A program made the position numbers and the translations under genes. From an uncultured Pelagibacteraceae bacterium (lineage in GTDB: Bacteria > Pseudomonadota > Alphaproteobacteria > Pelagibacterales > Pelagibacteraceae): 41,907 nt of DNA. The stretch lies in assembly GCA_902569285.1 (NCBI GenBank), contig CACFTS010000006.1, forward strand, positions 1 through 41,907, written 5' to 3'. Positions 18,801 to 26,477 of the stretch are shown here, piece by piece (the stretch's first letter is position 1; the number at the start of each line of letters is the position of its first letter). A model generated the notes under the pieces. The model had not been told where the DNA came from and made no database searches. It worked only from the letters and a program-made list of their open reading frames with translations.

Positions 18801-20348
18801 ATTTCACCACCACCACATCATGATATTTACTCTATAGAAGACTTAGCTCAATTAATTTATGATCTAAAACAAATAAATCCAAATGCACGAATTGGTGTTA
18901 AATTAGTTGCTTCCTCTGGTGTTGGTACTATTGCTGCTGGAGTTGCTAAAGCAAAAGCAGACATAATTTTAATTTCAGGTCATAACGGAGGTACAGGTGC
19001 AACTCCACAAACAAGTGTTAAATATGTAGGTATACCTTGGGAAATGGGTCTTACTGAAGCTAATCAAGTTCTCACTTTAAATAATTTAAGACACAAAGTC
19101 ACTTTAAGAACAGACGGAGGTATTAAAACTGGTAGAGATGTTGTTATTGCTGCAATGATGGGAGCAGAAGAGTATGGAGTTGCAACAACAGCTTTAGTTG
19201 CAATGGGATGTATTATGGTTAGGCAATGTCACTCAAATACTTGTCCAGTTGGTATTTGTACACAAGATAAACAACTAAGAGAAAAATTTACAGGTACACC
19301 AGATAAAGTAGTTAATTTATTTACTTTTATTGCTTCTGAGGTAAGGAAAATTTTATCAGAATTAGGCTTTAAATCATTAAATGACATAATTGGAAGAACA
19401 GATTTATTAATGCAAGTAAATAAAGCTTCACCTAATTTAGATGATTTAGATTTAAATCCATTATTTGTTCAAGCTGACCCAGGAAATAATAAAAGATATT
19501 GTGAAAATCTAAAAATTAATAAAGTGTCTGATACTTTAGATCAAGAAATTTGGCCTGAAATTGAAAATTTTTTAGATAATTCAGAAAAGATTGAAAAAGA
19601 ATTTATTATAAAAAATACTCATAGAGCTGTTGGTACTAGAATTTCTCATCATCTTTATAAAAAATATGGTTATGAAAAATTGGATGAAAATTTTCTTACT
19701 TTAAATTTTAAAGGTTCTGCAGGACAATCCTTTGGTGCTTTTTCCTCAAAAGGTTTAAAACTTAATCTTAAAGGAGATGCAAATGATTATGTAGGAAAAG
19801 GATTATCAGGAGCAACAATTTCAATAAAATTTCCAGATGAAAGTAATTTAGTTTCAAATGAAAATACAATTATTGGAAATACGGTTTTATATGGAGCTAC
19901 ATCTGGCAAACTTTTTGCAGGGGGTCAGGCAGGAGATAGATTTGCGGTAAGAAATTCTGGTGCCACAACAGTAGTTGAAGGATGTGACTCTAATGGATGT
20001 GAATACATGACCGGAGGTACAGCTGTTATACTTGGTGAAGTAGGAGATAACTTTGCTGCTGGAATGACAGGAGGTATGGCATTTATTTATGATAAATTTA
20101 AAGAATTTGAAAAAAAAGTAAATCCTGAATCAGTTATATGGCAGAATATTGAAACAGAATATTGGGTGAATTTTTTAAAAAAGTTAGTTTTAGAACATTA
20201 TGAAGAAACAAGATCTTCACTATCTAAAAAAATAATAACTAATTTTGAAGAGGAAATAAAAAATTTTGTTCAAGTTTGTCCAAAAGAAATGATTAATAAA
20301 TTAAAAAATCCAATTACATTTAAAACGAAAATAAAAGAAGTTAGTTAA
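15843..20348 (+). CDS. gltB: Glutamate synthase large subunit
   Basis: This 1501-residue enzyme hydrolyses glutamine and transfers the ammonia to 2-oxoglutarate, the GOGAT step of ammonia assimilation. The N-terminal nucleophile Cys26 (HDACGVGLIAS) implies removal of a 25-residue propeptide. The glutaminase domain is followed by the central domain and the FMN domain (SGSMSHGALSKEAH, GAKPGEGGQLPG, ISGHNGGTGATPQTS). The [3Fe-4S] cysteines lie in CIMVRQCHSNTCPVGIC. A C-terminal right-handed helix domain (FAGGQAGDRFAVRNSGA) completes the protein. Its last eight bases overlap the hydrolase gene on the opposite strand. Confidence 0.97.
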   Translation: MENYKKNLKLLCKNHVYSSEMEHDACGVGLIASTEGKKSRAVVEYGIEALKAVWHRGAVDADGKTGDGAGIHVEIPKDFFIEKIEVTGHDYDNSEICVGMIFLPRNDYSSQESCKTIVESELTKNNFSIYGWRQVPVNPKILGEKAFQTMPEIIQVLFKFNDPNLLDKDLERKIYETRKKIENKAFNLSLNNFYICSISSKSIIYKGMFLAETISDFFLDLKDKRFVSRYAIFHQRFSTNTAPSWSLAQPFRALAHNGEINTYKGNKNWMKVHEQEMSSPLFENLDNLKPVIQKGVSDSAALDNVFELLNKSGQPAPLAKLMLIPDAWSKKNKTLSKSHQQLFNFLNSTMEPWDGPAAIAATDNEWVIAANDRNGLRPLRYTITKNKLLFAGSETGMIELNEKKILSKGRLGPGEIIGVRIEKGKVFFNDQIKNYLAKEYKHFNSQIINLDEKLLISNEKHCFYGEDLRRRQHTFGISLEDLELILHPMAEDAKEATGSMGDDTPLAVLSDKYRPLYHFFRQNFSQVTNPPIDSLRENKVMSLKTRFGNLGNILDFDTLTKENIHVLNSPILSNSQFNKFINFFGKNSLSIDCTFSNEENLFSAIERIQKESEIAVRQGITQIILSDKELSSKKMPIPMLLCVGAINTFLIEKKLRGYVSINVQSGEALDTHSFATLIGVGATTVNPYLAFDSLYQRYEKKLFGQYSFDDCVQRYIKSVNAGLLKIMSKMGISVLSSYRGGCNFETVGLSRTIVDDYFPGVTSKISGIGLTGIEKKIRQIHKEAFESTDTVLPIGGIYRYRKNGETHQYQGKLIHLLQSAVGSNSYSAYKKYVEGIYKLPPINLRDLINFRKKKIGPPIDISEVEPIEKILKRFGSGSMSHGALSKEAHETLAIGMNRIKGASCSGEGGEDASRFKIMKSGDSANSRVKQIASARFGVTVNYLNNCNEIEIKIAQGAKPGEGGQLPGFKVTEEIARLRHSTPGVTLISPPPHHDIYSIEDLAQLIYDLKQINPNARIGVKLVASSGVGTIAAGVAKAKADIILISGHNGGTGATPQTSVKYVGIPWEMGLTEANQVLTLNNLRHKVTLRTDGGIKTGRDVVIAAMMGAEEYGVATTALVAMGCIMVRQCHSNTCPVGICTQDKQLREKFTGTPDKVVNLFTFIASEVRKILSELGFKSLNDIIGRTDLLMQVNKASPNLDDLDLNPLFVQADPGNNKRYCENLKINKVSDTLDQEIWPEIENFLDNSEKIEKEFIIKNTHRAVGTRISHHLYKKYGYEKLDENFLTLNFKGSAGQSFGAFSSKGLKLNLKGDANDYVGKGLSGATISIKFPDESNLVSNENTIIGNTVLYGATSGKLFAGGQAGDRFAVRNSGATTVVEGCDSNGCEYMTGGTAVILGEVGDNFAAGMTGGMAFIYDKFKEFEKKVNPESVIWQNIETEYWVNFLKKLVLEHYEETRSSLSKKIITNFEEEIKNFVQVCPKEMINKLKNPITFKTKIKEVS

Positions 20349-21087
20349 TAATTAACATTAATTCTTTTTTTAACAAATTTAACCATTTAGGTGAAGATAA
20401 ACTATGATCACCATTTTTTACAACTATCAATTTTTTTTTTGCATTTTTAAAAATTTTTAAAACTTTTTTTGAGTAAATTACTGGAACCGAATTATCTTTA
20501 TTACCATGTACCATAGTTACATTTAAATCATTATATATTTTTTTATTAAAAATTTTATTCTTTCTCCCATCTTTAATTAATTGATGTGTAATTGGGTATT
20601 CGTAATCACCATGCTTTAATTGAATTATACCATTTTTTTTAATTTCTTTTTTTTGCTTTAATGAAAATTTATTCCACATCAAACCATCTAAAAATTCAGG
20701 AGCAGAACCTATTCCTAAAAAACCTTTAATTTGTTTTTTAAAAAATTTAAATTGATTTAAAGAAATCCATGCTCCCATACTTGAACCGACAAGAATAATA
20801 TTATTTTTTTTAACAATTTTTCTTATCAACAGCTTTGTTTCATTGGTCCATTTTGAGATATTGCCATTTATAAACTTTCCAGAAGATTTTCCATGCCCAG
20901 AATATTCAAGCGAAAGGAATCCAAATTTTTTTTTTTTAGCAAAATTTAAAAAGGTTTTAGGTTTTTTCCCCTCTAAATCTGACATAAATCCATGTAAAAA
21001 AACAATGTAGTCACGATTTTTTTGGGTATGCTTTAAATATCTGATCCTTTTTGATCTAGTTAATTTTAAGTAATTGAAATTAGTCAT
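20341..21087 (-). CDS. Alpha/beta hydrolase
   Basis: This 248-residue single-domain alpha/beta hydrolase has the oxyanion motif FLHGF (residues 30-34), the nucleophile elbow GSSMGAW with Ser103, a likely acid Asp in VHGNKDNSVP, and the catalytic His in NGDHSL. The order and spacing match YdiI/YqiA-like small serine hydrolases that cleave esters or thioesters. There is no signal peptide, so it is probably cytosolic. It is very Lys/Asn/Phe-rich. It overlaps the gltB end by eight bases and lies divergent from the glycosyltransferase operon. The substrate is unknown. Confidence 0.8.
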   Translation of the reverse strand: MTNFNYLKLTRSKRIRYLKHTQKNRDYIVFLHGFMSDLEGKKPKTFLNFAKKKKFGFLSLEYSGHGKSSGKFINGNISKWTNETKLLIRKIVKKNNIILVGSSMGAWISLNQFKFFKKQIKGFLGIGSAPEFLDGLMWNKFSLKQKKEIKKNGIIQLKHGDYEYPITHQLIKDGRKNKIFNKKIYNDLNVTMVHGNKDNSVPVIYSKKVLKIFKNAKKKLIVVKNGDHSLSSPKWLNLLKKELMLIIN

Positions 21088-21129
21088 TAAAGTTTATTAG
21101 TTTTGTCTATTATTATATAATCATATCTA

Positions 21130-22284
21130 ATGTCGTCTAATATAAAAGTTTTACAAGTAATACCGAAATTAGGTTATGGAGGAGCTGAAACCGGCTGTTA
21201 TGATATTGCACATTATTTACCAGAAAATAATTGTAAATCTTTCATAGTAACCAGTGGAGGAGAATTAATTAAATTTATAGATAGAGAAAAAGTTAAATTA
21301 ATTAGATTACCTGTACATAGTAAAAATCCTTTATTGATACTTTTAAATGCAATTATTTTAGTTGGGATAATTTTATTTTATAACATTTCAATAGTCCATG
21401 CTAGGAGTCGTGCACCAGCTTGGTCATGTTTATTAGCAACAAAATTAACTGGAAGAAAATTTGTCACCACATTTCATGGTACTTATAATTTTAGTGGAAA
21501 GCTTAAAAAATTTTATAATTCAGTTATGGTTAGATCTGATTTGATAATTGCAGGATCAAATTTTATTTTTTCTCATATAAAAGAAAATTATTCAGAATTT
21601 TTAAAATTAAAAAAAAAATTCCTTGTAATTTTTAGAGGAATAAATGTAGATTATTTTGATCCAACTGCAAAACTAGAAACTGATGAAAAAAAACTTCTTG
21701 AAAAATGGAAAATTAATAAAGAAAAAAAAATTATTTTAGTACCTGGAAGACTTACTTCTTGGAAAGGACAAGAATTACTTATTGAAGCAATTAATTTAGT
21801 AAAAATTGAGTTAGGTTATGAAGCTTTTCATGTGGTCATATTGGGAAGTGATCAAGGTAGAAATTTATATAAAAAAAAATTAATTGGTTTAACTGAACAA
21901 TATCGTTTAACGAATCAAATTAAATTTATAGATCATTGTGAAGATATGGCTTTAGCTTACCAAGTTTCAGATATTGTTATTTCACCTTCAATAGAACCAG
22001 AAGCCTTTGGACGAGTTGCAGTAGAGTCACAATCTATGGAAAAATTAATTATTGCTAGCAATATTGGTGGATCAAATGAAACAATAATAAATGAAAAAAC
22101 TGGCTTTTTATTTGAGTCTGGAGATGCAAATTCTTTGAGTAAAAAAATTATACGAGCAATAACAATAGATGAAACATCCCTTAAATTAATAGGTAAAGAA
22201 GCGAGAAAAAACATAATAGAGAAATTTAATGTTGAAAAAATGTGTTTTTCTACTTATTCAGAGTATAAGAAATTATTAAATTAA
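21130..22284 (+). CDS. Glycosyltransferase family 4-like (GT-B fold)
   Basis: This 384-residue GT-B glycosyltransferase would move a sugar from a nucleotide donor to a lipid or glycan acceptor at the inner membrane face. The N-terminal domain opens with VIPKLGYGGAETG, the usual glycine-rich acceptor loop. The C-terminal domain has LVPGRLTSWKGQELLIEAI and the donor-binding motif SIEPEAFGRVAVESQSM. Length is standard. It is the first gene of the run that continues into thrS with no spacer, so a surface-glycan gene shares transcription with translation genes. It might act in lipopolysaccharide core synthesis, but that is a guess from family membership. Confidence 0.85.
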   Translation: MSSNIKVLQVIPKLGYGGAETGCYDIAHYLPENNCKSFIVTSGGELIKFIDREKVKLIRLPVHSKNPLLILLNAIILVGIILFYNISIVHARSRAPAWSCLLATKLTGRKFVTTFHGTYNFSGKLKKFYNSVMVRSDLIIAGSNFIFSHIKENYSEFLKLKKKFLVIFRGINVDYFDPTAKLETDEKKLLEKWKINKEKKIILVPGRLTSWKGQELLIEAINLVKIELGYEAFHVVILGSDQGRNLYKKKLIGLTEQYRLTNQIKFIDHCEDMALAYQVSDIVISPSIEPEAFGRVAVESQSMEKLIIASNIGGSNETIINEKTGFLFESGDANSLSKKIIRAITIDETSLKLIGKEARKNIIEKFNVEKMCFSTYSEYKKLLN

Positions 22285-24201
22285 ATGCCCACAATTACAT
22301 TACCAGATGGAAAAAATTTAGATTTTCCAAAAAAAGTTACTGGATTAGAAGTAGCTGAAAAAATTAGTAAATCATTAGCAAAACAGGCAATGGTTATAAG
22401 TGTTGATGGCGAACTTAAAGACCTAGATTTTTTAATAGAAAAAAATTGTTCGGTAAAAATATTTACCTCAAAAAATGAAGAAGGTCTTGAAACAATTAGA
22501 CATGACACTGCTCATATTTTAGCAATGGCTGTTCAAGAGCTATTTCCCGGAACACAAGTTACTATTGGTCCAGTTATAGAAAATGGTTTTTATTATGATT
22601 TTGTAAGAAAAGAACCTTTTACCGAGGAAGACTTAAAAAAGATTGAAGAAAAAATGAAAGAAATAGTTGATCGTGATGAAAAAACAAAAAGAGAAGTTTG
22701 GGATAGAGATAAAGCGGTTAAACATTTTAAAAAAAAAGGTGAAATCTATAAAGCGGAATTAATAGAAAGTATTCCAAAAGATGAAGAGGTATCAATTTAT
22801 TTTCATGGTGAGTGGCATGATTTATGTAGAGGACCACATCTGTCTTCAACAGGAAAAATTGGTAAATTTTTCAAATTAACAAAAGTTTCTGGTGCTTATT
22901 GGCGTGGAGATTCGAATAATGAAATGCTTCAAAGAATATATGGAACAAGCTGGGCTAGTCAAAAAGATTTAGATATTTATCTAAAAAGAATTGAAGAAGC
23001 AGAGAAGAGAGATCATAGAAAATTGGGAAAAGAAATGGATTTATTTCATTTTAGAGAAGAAAGCCCTGGCTCTGTTTTTTGGCATGAAAAAGGATGGGCT
23101 TTATTTCAAAAACTAATAAATTTTATGAAAATGAAACAAAACATTGCTGGGTATAAGGAAATAAATACTCCAGAAGTTTTAGACAGAAGTTTATGGGAAA
23201 AATCTGGTCACTGGGAAAAGTTTGGTGCAAATATGTATACTTCAACTACTCCTGATGAAAAGGTTTTTGCAATCAAACCAATGAATTGTCCTGGCTGTAT
23301 AGAAGTTTTTAATAAAGGTCTCAAAAGTTATAAAGATTTACCTTTAAAAATGTCTGAGTTTGGTAAGGTCCACAGATATGAACCATCAGGAGCACTACAT
23401 GGTTTACTAAGAGTTAGGGCGTTTACACAAGATGATGCACATATATTTTGTACTGAAGATCAAATAACAGAAGAATGTTTAACAGTTACAAATCTTATTC
23501 TTAAAATATATAAAGATTTAGGTTTTGAAAATGTGATTTTAAAATATTCTGATAGACCAGATTCAAGAGTTGGGAATGACAGTGTTTGGGATAAAGCTGA
23601 GGCTGCATTATTAAAAGCTGTTAAAGCGACAAAACTAGAATACAGTATAAATAAGGGTGAGGGAGCATTTTATGGACCTAAAATTGAGTTTGTTTTAAGA
23701 GATGCTATTGGGAGAGATTGGCAATGTGGAACTCTTCAAGTTGATTTTAATTTACCAGGAAGATTAGGCGCATCATATGTAGATAAAGATGGAACAAAAA
23801 AAGTTCCGGTTATGTTACATAGGGCATTATTTGGTTCGCTAGAAAGATTTATTGGGATTTTGATTGAACATTATGCAGGTAAATTTCCATTTTGGATCTC
23901 ACCATTGCAAACAGTTGTAATTCCAATCTCAGAAGAGTTTGATGATTATGCAATTGAAGTTTGTAAAAAAATTAAAGAAGTAGGCATAAGTTCAATAACA
24001 GATTTAAAAAAACACAACTTAAATTACAAAATAAGAGATCATTCGCTAGCAAAAATACCTCTTTTGCTAATTTGTGGTAAAAAAGAAGTTGACAGTAACA
24101 CGGTAACTATTAGAAGGTTGGATTCTAATAAACAAGAAAATATGGAATTAAAATTATTCTTAAAAAAATTCTCTGCTTTAAATAAAGCATCTTTAAACTA
24201 A
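22285..24201 (+). CDS. thrS: Threonyl-tRNA synthetase
   Basis: This 638-residue class II synthetase charges tRNA-Thr. Domains in order are TGS (about residues 1-62), the editing/SAD domain with HDTAHILAMAV (the HxxxH-type zinc-binding pair), the catalytic core with zinc ligand Cys335 in KPMNCPGC, the class II motif-2 region EPSGALHGLLRVRAFTQDDAHIF and motif 3 LHRALFGSLERFIG, and the C-terminal anticodon-binding domain. Full length. The ATG directly follows the glycosyltransferase stop. The downstream order infC-rpmI-rplT-pheS-pheT is the classic proteobacterial arrangement. Confidence 0.97.
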   Translation: MPTITLPDGKNLDFPKKVTGLEVAEKISKSLAKQAMVISVDGELKDLDFLIEKNCSVKIFTSKNEEGLETIRHDTAHILAMAVQELFPGTQVTIGPVIENGFYYDFVRKEPFTEEDLKKIEEKMKEIVDRDEKTKREVWDRDKAVKHFKKKGEIYKAELIESIPKDEEVSIYFHGEWHDLCRGPHLSSTGKIGKFFKLTKVSGAYWRGDSNNEMLQRIYGTSWASQKDLDIYLKRIEEAEKRDHRKLGKEMDLFHFREESPGSVFWHEKGWALFQKLINFMKMKQNIAGYKEINTPEVLDRSLWEKSGHWEKFGANMYTSTTPDEKVFAIKPMNCPGCIEVFNKGLKSYKDLPLKMSEFGKVHRYEPSGALHGLLRVRAFTQDDAHIFCTEDQITEECLTVTNLILKIYKDLGFENVILKYSDRPDSRVGNDSVWDKAEAALLKAVKATKLEYSINKGEGAFYGPKIEFVLRDAIGRDWQCGTLQVDFNLPGRLGASYVDKDGTKKVPVMLHRALFGSLERFIGILIEHYAGKFPFWISPLQTVVIPISEEFDDYAIEVCKKIKEVGISSITDLKKHNLNYKIRDHSLAKIPLLLICGKKEVDSNTVTIRRLDSNKQENMELKLFLKKFSALNKASLN

Positions 24202-24747
24202 GTGGCAGATTTTAAGCAAAATTATTTTCAAAGAAGAACTAAGGATCGAGGTCCAAGGTCTAATAATAGAATTTCATCTCCAGAAGTTCAAGTTATAACA
24301 AGTGACGGAGAAAATTTAGGGACCCTTAATACAAACAAAGCAATTTCAATGGCAAAAAATCAAGGCCTTGATTTAATTGAGATAGCACCAAACACTAACC
24401 CACCAGTTTGTAAAATTATGGATATTGGTAAATTTAAATATGATGCTCAAAAAAAAGCTAACCTTGCTAAAAAGAAACAAAAAATTATTGCACTTAAAGA
24501 AATAAAAATGAGGCCTGTAACAGAAAAACATGATTATGAATTTAAAGTAAAAAATGCAAAAAAATTTATTGTAAAAGGAGATAAGGTAAAATTTACTATA
24601 AGATTTAAAGGTCGTGAATTACAGCACTCTCATCTTGGTAATGAGCTTATGAATAAAATCAAAGAAGATATGAAAGAAATTGGTAAGGTAGAATTACATC
24701 CAAAATTTGATGGAAAGCAAATGATAATGGTAATTCAGCCCTTATAG
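24202..24747 (+). CDS. infC: Translation initiation factor IF-3
   Basis: This 181-residue factor binds the 30S subunit, blocks premature 50S joining and checks start-codon choice. The N-terminal domain contains NNRISSPEVQVI and PNTNPPVCKIMDIGKFKYD. The C-terminal domain starts with ALKEIKMRPVTEKHDYEFKV. The start is GTG, directly after the thrS stop; an ATG start in this position does not exist, and the alignment of RSNNRI with the E. coli N-terminus supports GTG. E. coli infC uses the rare AUU codon for autoregulation, and that feature is absent here. Confidence 0.96.
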   Translation: MADFKQNYFQRRTKDRGPRSNNRISSPEVQVITSDGENLGTLNTNKAISMAKNQGLDLIEIAPNTNPPVCKIMDIGKFKYDAQKKANLAKKKQKIIALKEIKMRPVTEKHDYEFKVKNAKKFIVKGDKVKFTIRFKGRELQHSHLGNELMNKIKEDMKEIGKVELHPKFDGKQMIMVIQPL

Positions 24748-24757
24748 GCTTTAATAT

Positions 24758-24791
24758 AGGTTGTAAATTTTCAGCATTCTTTGTATAACCT
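24758..24791 (+). promoter_or_regulatory. Inverted repeat in the infC-rpmI spacer, possible L20 autoregulation site
   Basis: The 53-base spacer before rpmI contains AGGTT-g-TA pairing with TA-t-AACCT across an 18-base loop. It is the only sizeable gap between infC, rpmI and rplT. In E. coli and other bacteria, ribosomal protein L20 represses this operon by binding RNA structures in the same region. Function here is inferred from position; no sequence match to a known L20 site was made. Confidence 0.3.
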
Positions 24792-24800
24792 CGCTCAATT

Positions 24801-25007
24801 ATGCCAAAACTTAAAACAAAAAGCTCAGCTAAAAAAAGATTTAAAATATCAGCCAGAGGCAAGGTAATAATGGCTCAAGCTGGTAAAAGACATGGGATGA
24901 TTAAAAGAACAAATTCTCAAATTAGAAAACTAAGAGGCACAACTGCGATGTCAAAACAAGATGGAAAAATTGTTAAATCGTATATGCCTTACAGTTTAAG
25001 AGGTTAA
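24801..25007 (+). CDS. rpmI: 50S ribosomal protein L35
   Basis: This 68-residue basic ribosomal protein carries the family signature [18 protein letters not shown] near the N-terminus and the usual conserved centre [10 protein letters not shown]. Length is normal for L35. It precedes rplT by two bases, so the two are translationally coupled, and it follows infC after the 53-base spacer that may carry the regulatory hairpin. Confidence 0.97.
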   Translation: MPKLKTKSSAKKRFKISARGKVIMAQAGKRHGMIKRTNSQIRKLRGTTAMSKQDGKIVKSYMPYSLRG

Positions 25008-25009
25008 AA

Positions 25010-25366
25010 ATGGCAAGAGTTAAAAGAGGTGTAACAAGTCGAGCTAAACATAAAAAAGTTTTAAAAACTGTTAAAGGTCAATGGGGTAGAAGAAAAAATA
25101 CCATTAGAGTAGCTAAGCAAGCTATGGAAAAAGCTATGCAATATGCCTACAGAGATCGTAGAAATAAAAAAAGAGACTTCAAATCTCTTTGGATACAGAG
25201 AATAAATGCGGGTGTTAGAGCTGAAGGTTTAACATATTCTAAGTTTATTAATGGATTAAATAAATGTGGAGTAAAAATTGATAGAAAAATTTTAGCTGAG
25301 ATAGCGTATGATAGCCCAGAAGCCTTTAAAACCATTGTTCAAAAAGCACAATCTGCATTAAATTAA
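25010..25366 (+). CDS. rplT: 50S ribosomal protein L20
   Basis: This 118-residue protein binds 23S rRNA early in large-subunit assembly. It starts [19 protein letters not shown], continues with [17 protein letters not shown], and ends in the globular domain with [20 protein letters not shown], which is the full L20 pattern and length. The long basic N-terminal extension is intact. L20 is a known autorepressor of this operon in other bacteria. A 43-base gap follows before pheS. Confidence 0.97.
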   Translation: MARVKRGVTSRAKHKKVLKTVKGQWGRRKNTIRVAKQAMEKAMQYAYRDRRNKKRDFKSLWIQRINAGVRAEGLTYSKFINGLNKCGVKIDRKILAEIAYDSPEAFKTIVQKAQSALN

Positions 25367-25409
25367 TCTTCACTATTGTTTTATTTCACTGAAGAAATAA
25401 TCTATTAAA

Positions 25410-26477
25410 ATGTCTGATCTTAAAAAAATAAAAGAAGAATTTCTATCCAAACTCAATAAAAAACTAAATGTTTCAGAGATAAATCAAATTAAATCAGATT
25501 TATTTGGAAAAAATGGATTGGTTTCATCACAATTTAAAAAAATTGGAACAATTCCAGAGTCCGAAAGAAAAAAATTTGCTTCAGACTTAAATATTATTAA
25601 AGATGAGTTACAAGATTTAATTAATTTAAAAATAAATGAAGTTGAAATTAATGAAATAAATGAAAAATTAAAAAAAGAAAAAATTGATGTAACTTTACCT
25701 GAAAGAAATTTTGTTAGAGGAAAAATACATCCCGTATCACAAACAATTGATGAAATATCTTCAATATTTTCAGAAATAGGTTTTAGTGTTGAGGAAGGCC
25801 CAGATGTTGAGAATGAATATAACAATTTTACTGCACTAAACACACCCTATAATCATCCAGCTAGAGATATGCATGACACATTTTATTTAGATGAAAAAAA
25901 AGAAAAATTATTACGAACCCATACTTCACCAGTTCAAATTAGAACTATGTTAAAAGATAAACCTCCATTTAAAATTATAGCACCTGGCAGAACTTATAGA
26001 TCAGATAGTGATCAGACACACGCACCAATGTTTCATCAGGTTGAAGGTCTTCATATAGATAAAGATATTAATATGGGTCATCTAAAAGGATATTTAAATT
26101 ATTTCATCAAAGAATTTTTTGAAGTTGATAAAATTAAAATGAGATTTAGGCCAAGTCATTTTCCTTTCACAGAACCTTCGGCTGAAGTTGATATTGGATA
26201 TGAAATTAAAGATGGAAAGATTGTAATTGGAGAAGGTGATAAGTGGTTAGAAATTTTAGGATGTGGAATGGTACATCCAAATGTTCTTAAAAATGTAAAA
26301 GTAAATCCAGAAAAGTTTCAAGGTTATGCCTTTGGTATTGGTATAGATAGATTAGCAATGCTAAAGTATGGTATTAATGATTTAAGGTCATTTTTTGAAT
26401 GTGATTATAGATGGTTAAACCATTTTGGTTTTGACCCATTGGATGTCCCAACTAATTATAGAGGGTTGAGTAGATGA
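25410..26477 (+). CDS. pheS: Phenylalanyl-tRNA synthetase alpha subunit
   Basis: This 355-residue catalytic subunit of the alpha2-beta2 enzyme forms Phe-tRNA. An N-terminal coiled-coil arm (about residues 1-90) precedes the class II catalytic domain with [19 protein letters not shown], motif 2 around [12 protein letters not shown] and motif 3 [19 protein letters not shown] sequence ([14 protein letters not shown]). Length is normal. The stop overlaps the pheT ATG by four bases (ATGA), giving coupled 1:1 synthesis. Confidence 0.97.
   Translation: MSDLKKIKEEFLSKLNKKLNVSEINQIKSDLFGKNGLVSSQFKKIGTIPESERKKFASDLNIIKDELQDLINLKINEVEINEINEKLKKEKIDVTLPERNFVRGKIHPVSQTIDEISSIFSEIGFSVEEGPDVENEYNNFTALNTPYNHPARDMHDTFYLDEKKEKLLRTHTSPVQIRTMLKDKPPFKIIAPGRTYRSDSDQTHAPMFHQVEGLHIDKDINMGHLKGYLNYFIKEFFEVDKIKMRFRPSHFPFTEPSAEVDIGYEIKDGKIVIGEGDKWLEILGCGMVHPNVLKNVKVNPEKFQGYAFGIGIDRLAMLKYGINDLRSFFECDYRWLNHFGFDPLDVPTNYRGLSR

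Noticed and set aside
25381..25400. TTATTTC-N6-GAAATAA hairpin between rplT and pheS as a terminator
   Set aside because: The stem is almost only A-T, there is no proper T tract after it, and termination here would cut pheS from its operon.
25484..25843. A 119-codon minus-strand frame inside pheS
   Set aside because: It is fully contained in a conserved essential gene and has shadow-type composition.
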